Source: Maribacter caenipelagi (GTDB taxonomy: Bacteria > Bacteroidota > Bacteroidia > Flavobacteriales > Flavobacteriaceae). Taken from it: DNA of 64,000 bases. The notes under the pieces were generated by a model. The model was given only the letters and a program-made list of their open reading frames with translations, had not been told where the DNA came from and ran no database searches. Location of the stretch: positions 248,001 through 312,000 of the forward strand of contig NZ_SNZW01000014.1 of the NCBI RefSeq assembly GCF_004364175.1, written 5' to 3'. Of the stretch, positions 25,969 to 34,810 are shown one piece after another (the first letter of the stretch is position 1; each line of letters opens with the position of its first letter). The position numbers were made by a program, and so were the translations under genes.

Positions 25969-26511
25969 ATGAAAGCATTCAAAATTGTTCTTTTTATTTT
26001 GCTAGCAATCAATCTTTCTTGCAAAGATGAACCAGTAATTGATAGATTTCAAGAACAAACTTCAATTTCGACATTTTACCTTATTAGACATGCCGAAAAG
26101 GACAGAAATAATCCTGATGATGCTGACCCAGAGTTAAATCAAAAAGGATTAGGTAGAGCAATGCATTGGGCAGAAATTCTTGCGGACACGGAATTAAATG
26201 CTATTTATTCTACTGATTATAATAGAACCGCTATGACAGCAGCACCTACTTCGGTAAAGCAAAATATTGATGTGCAGTATTATGACCCCAGCACTATTGA
26301 TATTTCTCAATTTAAAGCTGACCATTTAAATAACAATGTTTTAATCGTTGGTCACAGCAACACTACTCCAGAGTTTGTAAACAAGTTAATTGATGAGCAA
26401 AAGTATTTTGATATCGACGATAGCGAGAACGGAACCTTATTTATTGTCAAAATCATCAATGGAATATCTTCAGTAGAAAAACTCATATTCAATTGTAACT
26501 GTCCCGATTAA
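25969..26511 (+). CDS. Histidine phosphatase family lipoprotein (phosphoglycerate mutase-like)
   Basis: 180 residues. The signal MKAFKIVLFILLAINLSC gives lipidation at Cys18. The catalytic RHAEK motif carries Arg40-His41, and the second catalytic His is in VGHSNTTPE. This is a short SixA/histidine-acid-phosphatase-like domain placed in the periplasm or at the outer membrane. The substrate is unknown. It is divergent from the PorP/SprF gene. Confidence 0.88.
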   Translation: MKAFKIVLFILLAINLSCKDEPVIDRFQEQTSISTFYLIRHAEKDRNNPDDADPELNQKGLGRAMHWAEILADTELNAIYSTDYNRTAMTAAPTSVKQNIDVQYYDPSTIDISQFKADHLNNNVLIVGHSNTTPEFVNKLIDEQKYFDIDDSENGTLFIVKIINGISSVEKLIFNCNCPD

Positions 26512-26577
26512 TATTTCCTTCTTTTAATAACAACAGTAATTAGTTTTAAAAGGCTAAGACATTCTTTGAAATGTTCT

Positions 26578-26585
26578 TACTTTTG
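26578..26585 (+). promoter_or_regulatory. Possible -7 box of smpB
   Basis: TACTTTTG fits TAnnTTTG, but it lies only 6 bases before the smpB ATG, so transcription would begin almost at the start codon. Either the message is nearly leaderless or the match is chance. Confidence 0.3.
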
Positions 26586-26591
26586 CCTAAG

Positions 26592-27053
26592 ATGCAGAAT
26601 ACAATAAACATTAAAAATAAAAGAGCTCGTTTTGAATATGAGCTTTTAGATAAATATACGGCAGGTATTGTTCTAGCGGGTACCGAGATTAAGGCTATTC
26701 GAGAAGGTCGAGCTTCTATCTCAGAAAGTTTTTGTGAATTTAACAATAGAGATGAGCTGTTTGTTATCAACATGCAGATTGATGAATATTCTCATGCATC
26801 ACATTTTAACCACAAACCAAAAGCGGAGCGTAAATTACTTTTACAAAAAAGAGAGCTTAAAAAACTCAGTAAAGAGGTAAACACGTCTGGTTTAACAATT
26901 GTACCACTTCGTGTATTTGTAAACGAAAGAGGTTTTGCAAAAATGCAGATTGCATTAGCTAAGGGTAAAAAACTCTACGATAAAAGAGAGTCTATTAAGG
27001 ATCGTGATAATAAAAGAGACCTTGATCGTATTAAAAAGAATTTCAATAATTAG
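26592..27053 (+). CDS. smpB: SsrA-binding protein
   Basis: 153 residues from the ATG at 26592. It binds tmRNA and delivers it to stalled ribosomes. The whole protein matches the family: NKRARFEYELLDKYTAGIVLAGTEIKA, SISESFC, EYSHASHFNH, RKLLLQKRELKKL and the basic C-terminal tail KRESIKDRDNKRDLDRI. The frame continues 7 codons upstream to 26571, but those residues are not part of the family. The stop codon overlaps the convergent pcm end by 4 bases. The tmRNA gene itself is not in the window. Confidence 0.96.
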   Translation: MQNTINIKNKRARFEYELLDKYTAGIVLAGTEIKAIREGRASISESFCEFNNRDELFVINMQIDEYSHASHFNHKPKAERKLLLQKRELKKLSKEVNTSGLTIVPLRVFVNERGFAKMQIALAKGKKLYDKRESIKDRDNKRDLDRIKKNFNN

Positions 27054-27691
27054 TTTTTATTTTCTAGTAAAGGCACAAATCTAAAAGAACCGTACTCTGT
27101 TTTTGAGAACTCTTTATCAGTAGTTCTAACAAACAAGGTCATTATTTGTTCTTCAAAACCAATTGGTATCACTAACCTACCCCCTACTTTTAACTGCGAC
27201 AATAAAGCTCTAGGCACTTCTGGCGCACCGGCAGTTACGATTATACGATCAAAAGGTGCTTCTTTAGGTAATCCTTTATAACCATCTCCAAAAATTACTT
27301 GTTTAGGCCTGTAACCCATCTTCTTAAAAAAGAGATTTGTTTTCTTGAATAATTCTAGCTGTCTTTCAACAGTATACACTTTAACCTTTAGTTTTAAAAG
27401 AACGGCAGTTTGATACCCACTACCGGTACCAATTTCTAATACTTTTTGTCCGGGTTCGATTTCTAATAATTCCGTTTGAAAAGCAACGGTGTATGGATGC
27501 GAAATTGTTTGGTTTGCAGCAATAGGAAACGCTTTGTTTTGATAGGCATGCCCCTCAAAACTACTGTCAATAAATAAATGTCTAGGTATCTCTCTAACGG
27601 CATCTAGCACTTTTTTATCAGCTATTCCTTTGTCTATCAATACTTGCGCTAAGTGGTTGCGCATGCCCCTGTGTTTTAAGGTATCTTTCAA
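27050..27691 (-). CDS. pcm: Protein-L-isoaspartate O-methyltransferase
   Basis: 213 residues, a cytoplasmic SAM-dependent repair enzyme that methylates isoaspartyl residues in aged proteins. Family motifs: HLFIDSSFEGHAYQNKAFPI near 35, TISHPYTVAFQTELL, the SAM loop LEIGTGSGYQTAVL, VERQLELF, and FDRIIVTAGAPEVP. The length is standard. It is convergent with smpB with a 4-base overlap of the 3' ends. A TAACTTTG -7 box lies 20 bases before the start. Confidence 0.96.
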   Translation of the reverse strand: MKDTLKHRGMRNHLAQVLIDKGIADKKVLDAVREIPRHLFIDSSFEGHAYQNKAFPIAANQTISHPYTVAFQTELLEIEPGQKVLEIGTGSGYQTAVLLKLKVKVYTVERQLELFKKTNLFFKKMGYRPKQVIFGDGYKGLPKEAPFDRIIVTAGAPEVPRALLSQLKVGGRLVIPIGFEEQIMTLFVRTTDKEFSKTEYGSFRFVPLLENKN

Positions 27692-27710
27692 TGGTAGTCG
27701 GTTTGTCCTT

Positions 27711-27718
27711 CAAAGTTA
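27711..27718 (-). promoter_or_regulatory. -7 box of pcm
   Basis: CAAAGTTA on the plus strand reads TAACTTTG on the minus strand, 20 bases before the pcm ATG at 27691. Confidence 0.45.
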
Positions 27719-27814
27719 ACAAAGTTCTTCAAACGACGGAAGAAGCAAAGAAAACTAATCTTCATTTTTTATAAAATTGAAATAACCCATAGGATAAAAG
27801 TACCTAACTATGCG

Positions 27815-27822
27815 TATTTTTG
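27815..27822 (+). promoter_or_regulatory. -7 box of the Gfo/Idh/MocA gene
   Basis: TATTTTTG fits TAnnTTTG and lies 15 bases before the ATG at 27838. It overlaps the in-frame TTG at 27820, which therefore cannot be the start if this promoter is used. Confidence 0.45.
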
Positions 27823-27837
27823 GGGAAAACGAAACAA

Positions 27838-28812
27838 ATGCTAAAAGTTGGTGTTTTAGGAGCTGGGCATCTAGGAAAAATCCACCTTAGACTTCTAAAC
27901 GAATCTAAAAAATATGAACTGATAGGGTTTCACGATGCCGATAGTTCAAACGGAGAAAAAGTGAGTTCTGAATTTGGATATACTTATTTCAATAATCTCG
28001 ATGATTTAATCGATGCCGTAGATGTTGTTGATATTGTAACCCCTACCCTTTCTCATTACGATTGTGCAAAAAAAGCTATTGAAAAAAGTAAGCATATATT
28101 CATTGAAAAACCTATTACCCATACTTTAGAAGAGGCTAATGCACTTCTTGCATTAGAAAAAGAGTACGGAGTAAAAGGACAAGTAGGGCATGTAGAACGT
28201 TTTAACCCTGCTTTTACTTCTGTAAAGCACGCTATTAAAGAACCAATGTTCATCGAATCACATAGATTGGCTGAATTTAACCCTAGAGGTACTGATGTAC
28301 CTGTAGTTTTAGATTTAATGATTCATGATATCGATGCTATTTTAAGTGTTGTAAATTCTGAAGTAACACAAGTCAATGCTAGCGGAGTATCAGTGATCAG
28401 TCAATCACCAGATATTGCAAACGCGAGGTTGGAGTTTAAAAATGGTTGTGTAGCGAATTTAACCGCAAGTAGAATATCTTTAAAGAATATGAGAAAATCT
28501 CGCTTCTTTCAAAAAGATGCCTATATATCGGTAGATTTTCTTGAGAAGAAGGTTGAAGTTGTAAAAATGAAAGATGCCCCAGAAGAGCCGGGCGATTTCG
28601 ATATGATCCTACAAAATGCCGAAGGTATCAAAAAGCAGATATATTTTGAAAACCCTTCTATCGAGACCAATAATGCCATATTAGATGAGCTTGAATCTTT
28701 TGCCGAAGCTATCAACAACAATACAACCCCGGTAGTAAGTTTAACACAAGGTACGCAAGCTCTAAAAGTTGCCTTACAAATTATTGCAGCGTTTAATCCA
28801 AAGAAATTATGA
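27838..28812 (+). CDS. Gfo/Idh/MocA-family oxidoreductase
   Basis: 324 residues from the ATG at 27838. NAD(P)-binding Rossmann motif GVLGAGHLGKIHL at the start, then HIFIEKPITHTLEEA with the EKP signature, GQVGHVERFNPAF and DLMIHDIDAIL, which carry the catalytic Lys/Asp/His pattern of the family. The substrate, probably a sugar or sugar nucleotide, cannot be read off. The stop overlaps the next gene's start by 4 bases (ATGA), so the two are translationally coupled. The gene heads an operon-like series running to about 34.0 kb. Confidence 0.93.
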   Translation: MLKVGVLGAGHLGKIHLRLLNESKKYELIGFHDADSSNGEKVSSEFGYTYFNNLDDLIDAVDVVDIVTPTLSHYDCAKKAIEKSKHIFIEKPITHTLEEANALLALEKEYGVKGQVGHVERFNPAFTSVKHAIKEPMFIESHRLAEFNPRGTDVPVVLDLMIHDIDAILSVVNSEVTQVNASGVSVISQSPDIANARLEFKNGCVANLTASRISLKNMRKSRFFQKDAYISVDFLEKKVEVVKMKDAPEEPGDFDMILQNAEGIKKQIYFENPSIETNNAILDELESFAEAINNNTTPVVSLTQGTQALKVALQIIAAFNPKKL

Positions 28813-29699
28813 ATATAATAGCAGTTATAGGTGCAGGTACAATGGGTAACGGTATAGCCCACGTATTTGCTCAAAACGGATTTCAAGTTCACTTAATAGA
28901 TGTTTCCAAAGAAGCATTAGATAGAGGTCTTGCTACTATAGCAAAGAATCTAGATCGTATGGTGGCTAAAGAAAAAATAAGCGAAACGGATAAAGACAAT
29001 ACACTAGCAAATATCAAATCTTTTACAGAACTGAAAGCTGGTGTGTCAAAAGTTGATCTTGCTATTGAAGCTGCCACAGAAAATATGACTATCAAGCTAA
29101 AGATTTTTAAAGAATTAGATGAGGTTTGCGATGCAACTACCATTTTAGCCTCAAACACTTCTTCTATCTCCATTACCCAGATTGCCGCAGCCACTAGTAG
29201 ACCTGAAAAAGTTATTGGTATGCATTTTATGAATCCTGTTCCGATCATGAAATTGGTAGAGATTATTAGAGGTTACAGTACTTCTAATGAAACAACCACT
29301 GCCATCATGGAGCTTTCTAAAAAACTAGGCAAGACTCCGACCGAGGTTAATGACTACCCTGGCTTCGTAGCCAATAGAATTTTAATGCCCATGATCAATG
29401 AGGCTATTGAAACCTTACATCATGGGGTTGCTGGTGTTCAAGAAATAGATACTGTAATGAAGTTAGGTATGGCACACCCAATGGGTCCGTTACAATTAGC
29501 AGATTTTATAGGGCTAGATGTTTGCCTTTCTATTTTAAATGTAATGCACGACGGATTCAAAAATCCGAAATACGCACCATCACCTTTACTTGTAAACATG
29601 GTTATGGCAGGTAAAAAGGGAGTAAAATCTGGAGAAGGCTTTTATGATTACGCCGAAAGTAGAAAAGCCGAAGTAGTATCAAGCCAATTTACAAACTAG
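28809..29699 (+). CDS. 3-hydroxyacyl-CoA dehydrogenase (3-hydroxybutyryl-CoA type)
   Basis: 296 residues, NAD-binding N-domain (IAVIGAGTMGNGIAHVFAQNG) and the C-terminal 3HCDH domain (GFVANRILMPMINEAIETL, MGPLQLADFIGLDVCLSIL). Catalytic landmarks LASNTSSISIT and GMHFMNPVPIMKLVEII are intact. It oxidises (S)-3-hydroxyacyl-CoA to 3-ketoacyl-CoA in fatty-acid degradation or butanoate metabolism. It is coupled to the upstream oxidoreductase by a 4-base overlap. Confidence 0.95.
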   Translation: MNIIAVIGAGTMGNGIAHVFAQNGFQVHLIDVSKEALDRGLATIAKNLDRMVAKEKISETDKDNTLANIKSFTELKAGVSKVDLAIEAATENMTIKLKIFKELDEVCDATTILASNTSSISITQIAAATSRPEKVIGMHFMNPVPIMKLVEIIRGYSTSNETTTAIMELSKKLGKTPTEVNDYPGFVANRILMPMINEAIETLHHGVAGVQEIDTVMKLGMAHPMGPLQLADFIGLDVCLSILNVMHDGFKNPKYAPSPLLVNMVMAGKKGVKSGEGFYDYAESRKAEVVSSQFTN

Positions 29700-29723
29700 A
29701 AGCAGCTAAGAATTCATAATTAT

Positions 29724-30377
29724 ATGTCTATAAAAGAAAATCTATTAGCCATCAAAAAAAACATTCCCGACACGGTAACTTTAGTTGCTGTTTCTAAAAC
29801 AAAACCAATGTCATGCATTCAAGAAGCGTATGATGAAGGGCAACGAGTTTTTGGGGAAAACAGGGTTCAAGAAATGACCGAGAAGTGGGAGAGCTTGCCT
29901 AAAGATATTGAATGGCATATGATCGGACATTTACAGCGTAACAAAGTCAAATACATGGCTGAATACGTTTCTTTGGTACACGGTGTTGATAGCCCTAGAT
30001 TATTGGCAGAAATAAACAAACAAGCAGAAAAACACAACAGAGTTATTTCGTGTTTATTACAAGTACACATTGCAGAAGAGGATACGAAATTCGGATTTAA
30101 TGAAGAAGAGCTACTTGATTTAGTAGCTAACGAAGAATTTAAAGCTTTTAAGAACGTAAAAATTGTAGGATTAATGGGTATGGCAACCTTTACCGATAAC
30201 ATGGATCAAGTACGTAGAGAATTTGCCAGTCTTAAAACGCTATTCACAAAATTTAAAAGTAATTATGCAGATTTTACTATTCTTTCAATGGGTATGAGTG
30301 GTGATTACAATATCGCAATAGAAGAAGGCAGCACCATGGTACGTATAGGAAGTAGTATCTTTGGGTCAAGAAATTAA
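29724..30377 (+). CDS. YggS/PLPBP-family pyridoxal phosphate homeostasis protein
   Basis: 217 residues. The PLP-binding Lys is in LVAVSKTKP; GENRVQEM, WHMIGHLQRNK, SMGMSGDYNIAIEEGSTMVRIGSSIFG complete the family signature. These proteins carry PLP without a known catalytic reaction and balance vitamin B6 and amino/keto-acid pools. It starts 24 bases after the dehydrogenase and probably belongs to the same operon. Confidence 0.96.
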   Translation: MSIKENLLAIKKNIPDTVTLVAVSKTKPMSCIQEAYDEGQRVFGENRVQEMTEKWESLPKDIEWHMIGHLQRNKVKYMAEYVSLVHGVDSPRLLAEINKQAEKHNRVISCLLQVHIAEEDTKFGFNEEELLDLVANEEFKAFKNVKIVGLMGMATFTDNMDQVRREFASLKTLFTKFKSNYADFTILSMGMSGDYNIAIEEGSTMVRIGSSIFGSRN

Positions 30378-30417
30378 TATCTAAAACACTACCACCCCAT
30401 AAATTATATTATAATAC

Positions 30418-31785
30418 ATGTACGCAATTTTAGATATTGAAACTACAGGAGGAAAATTTAATGAAGAGGGAATCACTGAAATTGCTATTCACAAATTTGA
30501 TGGTCAAAAAGTAATTGACAAATTTATAAGCCTGGTAAATCCTGAAAGGGAAATACAACCTTTTGTAGTCAAACTTACTGGTATCAACAGTAAAATGCTT
30601 AGAACGGCTCCTAAATTTTACGAGGTAGCTAAGCGCATTATCGAAATTACAGAAGATACTGTCATCGTAGCGCATAATGCTCAATTCGATTATAGAATTT
30701 TAAGAACAGAATTTAGACGTTTAGGTTATAATTTTGAACGTAAAACCCTTTGTACCGTAGATCTTTCTAAATTATTATTACCCGATGCTGATTCTTACAG
30801 CTTAGGTAAATTGGTAAGATCATTAGGCATACCAGTAAGTGATCGCCATAGGGCTAATGGCGATGCCTTGGCAACGATAAAACTCTTTAAACTTTTACTT
30901 GCCAAAGATTCTGAAAAAATTATCATTAAAGACACTATTAGAAAAGAAACCCAAGGTGAGCTCTCTGAAAAACAACTAGATATTGTTCGGGACTTACCAA
31001 ATAAAACGGGCGTCTTTTATATGCACAATAAGGATGGAGATATTATTCACCTTAGTAAAACAAGCGATATTAAAAAGAAGGTCAATCAAATCTTCACAAA
31101 AACTAATGATAAATCTAGAAAGCTAGCGAAAGACACCAAAAAGGTAACTTTCGAATTAACCGGAAATGAGCTAGTTGCCATACTAAAAGAATATGAAGAG
31201 CTATTGAAGCTCAGACCAAAATATAGTGTCATTCCTAAAAAAAGAATGTATAGCCACGCTATTTGCAAAAGCGTAAACGAAAATGGTTATTTTTCTTTAG
31301 ACATTAAACCTTATAGAGAATGCAAAGAGCCATTAGGGCTTTTTAACGGTGTATTCAGTGCTAAGAATTATTTGTATAAAATTACAAAGGAGTTTGAACT
31401 GTGCGAGAAAGTAAACGGTATCAGTGAAGCTCGAAACAATTGCTCTGGTTATGATGATGGTAATTGTAAAGGCGCTTGTATAGTTAAAGAAGACGTTGAA
31501 GAATACAATAAACGTGTTATTGCGGCAACTACTAAAAATAGTATCAACGGCAATAAGGTTGTTGTGGTTGATAAAGGTCGAGAAATTGGGGAGCAAAGTG
31601 CTATTTTAATCAAAAATGGCTCTTTAGTTGGTTTTGGATTCTATGATTTGAACTATCAAATAAATAATATTCATATCTTAGAAAGTATAATTACACCTAT
31701 GAACGGTACTCGCGATGCTAATTATCTTATTGAATCCTATTTAAGAAAAAAGAGAGTACTCAAAATAGTAGAAATAAACGATTAG
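30418..31785 (+). CDS. DEDDh exonuclease fused to a degenerate GIY-YIG domain
   Basis: 455 residues. Residues 3-165 are a DnaQ-like 3'-5' exonuclease with the full DEDDh set: DIETTG (Asp6, Glu8), NAQFDYRIL (Asp91) and HRANGDA (His144, Asp149). Residues about 197-226 align with the UvrC/Cho GIY-YIG domain (TGVFYMHNKDGDIIHLSK), but the two catalytic Tyr positions read Phe200 and His211 and the Arg position is Lys221. The C-terminal part has a Cys-rich patch (NCSGYDDGNCKGACI). DnaQ-Cho-type fusions are known; here only the exonuclease seems active. A DNA repair role is likely. Confidence 0.88.
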   Translation: MYAILDIETTGGKFNEEGITEIAIHKFDGQKVIDKFISLVNPEREIQPFVVKLTGINSKMLRTAPKFYEVAKRIIEITEDTVIVAHNAQFDYRILRTEFRRLGYNFERKTLCTVDLSKLLLPDADSYSLGKLVRSLGIPVSDRHRANGDALATIKLFKLLLAKDSEKIIIKDTIRKETQGELSEKQLDIVRDLPNKTGVFYMHNKDGDIIHLSKTSDIKKKVNQIFTKTNDKSRKLAKDTKKVTFELTGNELVAILKEYEELLKLRPKYSVIPKKRMYSHAICKSVNENGYFSLDIKPYRECKEPLGLFNGVFSAKNYLYKITKEFELCEKVNGISEARNNCSGYDDGNCKGACIVKEDVEEYNKRVIAATTKNSINGNKVVVVDKGREIGEQSAILIKNGSLVGFGFYDLNYQINNIHILESIITPMNGTRDANYLIESYLRKKRVLKIVEIND

Positions 31786-31786
31786 T

Positions 31787-32644
31787 TTGAAGGAAGACGA
31801 AAAACTATCACCTTGGAAACATAAAATTCATGAAATAATTTATGAAGCAGATACCCCTATGGGTAAATTGTTCGATATTATTCTCTTCATTATTATCATT
31901 TTCAGTGTAATCCTTATCATGCTTGAAAGTGTTAAAGCTATCGATGCAGAATATCACGAGGTTCTCTTTGTATTAGAATGGATAGTTACCATATTTTTTA
32001 CCGTTGAATATATTGCTCGTATAATCTCTATTAAAAAACCAAGTCATTATATCTTTAGTTTTTACGGAATTATAGATTTCTTATCTACAATTCCATTATA
32101 CATATCTTATATTTTTGCAGGATCACAAGTCCTTTTAGCTGTTCGTGCATTTAGATTATTACGTGTATTTCGTATATTAAAACTTGCTCGTTTTCTTGGT
32201 GAAGCCTCGCAATTAAAAAGAGCTTTAAAAGCAAGTAGGGCAAAAATTACCGTATTTCTATTTGCTGTACTAATCGCATCTGTTATGATGGGAACCCTAA
32301 TGTATTTGGTAGAAGGTGATGAAGCAGGTTTTACTAGTATACCCACAAGTATCTACTGGACCATCGTTACACTTACTACGGTCGGGTATGGAGATATTGC
32401 ACCCATTACCCCACAAGGACAAGCAATTGCAACAATAATTATGCTCTTAGGTTATGGCATCATCGCTGTACCAACAGGTATGGTCACTGCTGAATTTTCA
32501 AAACAGAGTAAAGATAGTTCAAGCCTTAAGACATCTGGAAGTTATGTTCACATCAACACACAATGCTGTCCAACTTGTAGTAAAGAAGGTCATAGAGATG
32601 ATGCAAAACACTGTTATAATTGCGGATCAATATTAAATGAATAA
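31787..32644 (+). CDS. Voltage-gated-type potassium channel with zinc-ribbon tail
   Basis: 285 residues from a TTG at 31787, one base after the preceding stop; no ATG occurs before residue 25, where it would cut into S1. Six membrane helices, an S4-like helix with regularly spaced Arg (AVRAFRLLRVFRILKLARF, 118-136), and the K+ selectivity filter TTVGYGD (197-203). The cytoplasmic end carries a zinc ribbon with Cys261, Cys264, Cys276 and Cys279. Location: inner membrane. Its end overlaps miaA by 8 bases. Confidence 0.93.
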   Translation: MKEDEKLSPWKHKIHEIIYEADTPMGKLFDIILFIIIIFSVILIMLESVKAIDAEYHEVLFVLEWIVTIFFTVEYIARIISIKKPSHYIFSFYGIIDFLSTIPLYISYIFAGSQVLLAVRAFRLLRVFRILKLARFLGEASQLKRALKASRAKITVFLFAVLIASVMMGTLMYLVEGDEAGFTSIPTSIYWTIVTLTTVGYGDIAPITPQGQAIATIIMLLGYGIIAVPTGMVTAEFSKQSKDSSSLKTSGSYVHINTQCCPTCSKEGHRDDAKHCYNCGSILNE

Positions 32645-33557
32645 AAAACTTATATCGGTAGTAGGTCCTACAGCCATTGGCAAGACCAAATTGGCTATAC
32701 TTTTAGCCCAGTATTATAAAACTGAAATCATATCAGCCGATTCTAGACAATTTTTCAAAGAAATGAATATTGGTACCGCAGTACCTAGTTCAGAAGAGCT
32801 AGCCCAAGCTAATCATCATTTTATACAGCATAAAAGCATTACTGAACAATATACTGTTGGTGATTTTGAGCGAGAGGCTATTCAAAAACTATCCGACCTA
32901 TTTAAAGTACATGATGTCGTAATTATGGTTGGCGGTAGTGGTCTGTATGTAAATGCCGTTACAGACGGACTAAACAACTTCCCTACTGTAGACCCATCAA
33001 TTCGTGAAGATTTAAATACCGAATTAGCAGAAAAAGGTATTGAAGCTTTACAAATGAAGTTAAAACAATTAGACCCTACATATTTTGATAAGGTAGATAT
33101 CTATAATCCTCAGCGCGTTATTAGAGCATTAGAAGTGACCATTGGTAGTGACACTCCCTATTCTTCATTTTTAAACAAACCAAAAGTAGAAAGAGAGTTC
33201 AAAGTTTTATCTGTAGGCTTGAAAGCTGAACGCCCGTTAATATATGAGCGAATAAACAAACGTGTTGATCTTATGGTCGAAGCCGGACTCTTAGATGAAG
33301 CCAAAGATCTGTTATTTTATAAAGAATATAATGCCTTGCAAACGGTTGGCTACAAAGAGCTTTTTAAATATTTTGATGGTGAATGGACTTTAGAGTTCGC
33401 TATATCTGAAATTAAGAAAAACACCCGAAGATTCGCCAAAAGACAACTTACTTGGTTTTTTAAAAATAAAGATACTCATTGGGTTGAATACGATTACGAT
33501 CCTAAAAAGCTTTTACCTGAAATTGATAATCTTATTGTAAATTTAAAAGATGGTTAA
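32637..33557 (+). CDS. miaA: tRNA dimethylallyltransferase
   Basis: 306 residues. It adds the dimethylallyl group to A37 of tRNAs that read UNN codons. Walker-type loop GPTAIGKT at residues 10-17, substrate loop ISADSRQFFKEMNIGTA, NPQRVIRALEV and the C-terminal YKELFKYFDGEWTLEFAISEIKKNTRRFAKRQLTWF. All landmarks are present. It overlaps the channel gene upstream and the gluconokinase gene downstream by 8 bases each, so it is translated within a coupled operon. Confidence 0.97.
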   Translation: MNKKLISVVGPTAIGKTKLAILLAQYYKTEIISADSRQFFKEMNIGTAVPSSEELAQANHHFIQHKSITEQYTVGDFEREAIQKLSDLFKVHDVVIMVGGSGLYVNAVTDGLNNFPTVDPSIREDLNTELAEKGIEALQMKLKQLDPTYFDKVDIYNPQRVIRALEVTIGSDTPYSSFLNKPKVEREFKVLSVGLKAERPLIYERINKRVDLMVEAGLLDEAKDLLFYKEYNALQTVGYKELFKYFDGEWTLEFAISEIKKNTRRFAKRQLTWFFKNKDTHWVEYDYDPKKLLPEIDNLIVNLKDG

Positions 33558-34038
33558 AAAACAAATCTTATTTGTAATGGGAGTTTCCGGTAGTGGAAAA
33601 TCTACGATTGGTAAACTACTAGCAGATAAATTACAGATTCCTTTTTTTGACGGTGATAGTTTTCATCCAGAAGCCAACGTTAAGAAAATGAAGGAAGGTC
33701 ACCCATTAAACGATGATGATCGCCAAGGTTGGCTAGAGAAGTTAAATGAAGTTGGTAAAGACAATATCTCTACGGGAGCGGTAATTGTTTGCTCTTCGCT
33801 CAAAAAAAAGTACCGAACCATTCTTGGGCAAAACTTAGAAAACAAACATCAGTTCGTTTATTTAGAAGGTAGCTTTGAGCTCATCAATGCTCGATTAAGT
33901 CAACGAAAGAATCATTATATGCCTGCGGGACTATTACAATCTCAATTTGATATACTTGAATTTCCTGATGAAGCTTTAATAGTATCTATAGACCAAACTC
34001 CCGAGGAGATAGTAAACGATATTATCGAAAAGTTATAA
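33550..34038 (+). CDS. Gluconokinase
   Basis: 162 residues. P-loop GVSGSGKS at 11-18, FFDGDSFHPEANVKKMKEGHPLNDDDR with the substrate-binding acidic and basic residues, and the HYMPAGLLQSQFDILEFP motif are those of the GntK/IdnK family, which phosphorylates gluconate to 6-phosphogluconate. Its position after miaA is metabolic coincidence as far as can be seen; no gluconate transporter is nearby. A strong terminator follows. Confidence 0.92.
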   Translation: MVKKQILFVMGVSGSGKSTIGKLLADKLQIPFFDGDSFHPEANVKKMKEGHPLNDDDRQGWLEKLNEVGKDNISTGAVIVCSSLKKKYRTILGQNLENKHQFVYLEGSFELINARLSQRKNHYMPAGLLQSQFDILEFPDEALIVSIDQTPEEIVNDIIEKL

Positions 34039-34042
34039 AAAC

Positions 34043-34070
34043 AAAAAAGCATCCTTACGGATGCTTTTTT
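34043..34070. terminator. Bidirectional intrinsic terminator
   Basis: AAAAAAGCATCC at 34043-34054 pairs perfectly with GGATGCTTTTTT at 34059-34070, with a TTAC loop. It ends the gluconokinase operon and can also serve the convergent RprY-like gene. Confidence 0.9.
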
Positions 34071-34090
34071 TATACTAATTCTTGTTGAAA

Positions 34091-34804
34091 TTATTCTCCT
34101 TCAGTCTTTACTACCAAACGGAATCCTTCACCGTGAATGTTCAATATTTCTACGGTATCATCAACTTTTAGATACTTACGTAATTTAGCAATATAAACAT
34201 CCATACTACGAGATGTAAAGTAGTTGTCGTCTCTCCATATTTTCGTTAATGCTAATTCTCTTGGCATTAAATCATTTTCATGTAAAGCCAATAAGCGCAA
34301 TAAATCATTCTCTTTTGGGGAAAGTTTAATTGGCTCGTTATCTTTATATTTTAAGAATCTCAATTTAGAATTTAAGTGGAAACCACCAATTGTAAATTCA
34401 AATTTCTTGCTATCAGCTAATACGTTAGAAGCTTTTCTTTGAAGAATTGCTTTTAATTTCATTAGTAATACTTCAGAATCAAATGGCTTGTTCAAATAAT
34501 CATCTGCACCAGCTTTATATCCTTTAAGAACATCTTCCTTCATTGTTTTTGCCGTTAAAAAAACAATTGGAACATTCTCATTCTTCTCACGAATTTCTTT
34601 CGCTAACGTGAAACCATCCTTGTAAGGCATCATAACATCTAATATACAAATGTCATAATTATCTTTTTTGAACTTCTCAAAACCTTCCATTCCATTCTTC
34701 GCCAAAGTAACATCAAAGTCATTCATTGACAAATAATCCTTCAATACTATCCCAAAATTCGGGTCATCCTCTACTAAAAGTATTTTCTTGTTTATTGTTT
34801 CCAT
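34091..34804 (-). CDS. OmpR-family response regulator (RprY-like)
   Basis: 237 residues. The receiver is intact (Asp13-Asp14, phosphoacceptor Asp56 in CILDVMMP, Thr84, Lys106), and a winged-helix trans_reg_C domain covers about 135-232 (LSPKENDLLRLLALHEN, MDVYIAKLRKYL, ILNIHGEGFRL). It follows its probable kinase by 6 bases on the same strand. The pair resembles RprX/RprY of Bacteroides in domain layout; the regulon is unknown. Confidence 0.93.
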   Translation of the reverse strand: METINKKILLVEDDPNFGIVLKDYLSMNDFDVTLAKNGMEGFEKFKKDNYDICILDVMMPYKDGFTLAKEIREKNENVPIVFLTAKTMKEDVLKGYKAGADDYLNKPFDSEVLLMKLKAILQRKASNVLADSKKFEFTIGGFHLNSKLRFLKYKDNEPIKLSPKENDLLRLLALHENDLMPRELALTKIWRDDNYFTSRSMDVYIAKLRKYLKVDDTVEILNIHGEGFRLVVKTEGE

Positions 34805-34810
34805 ATATTT

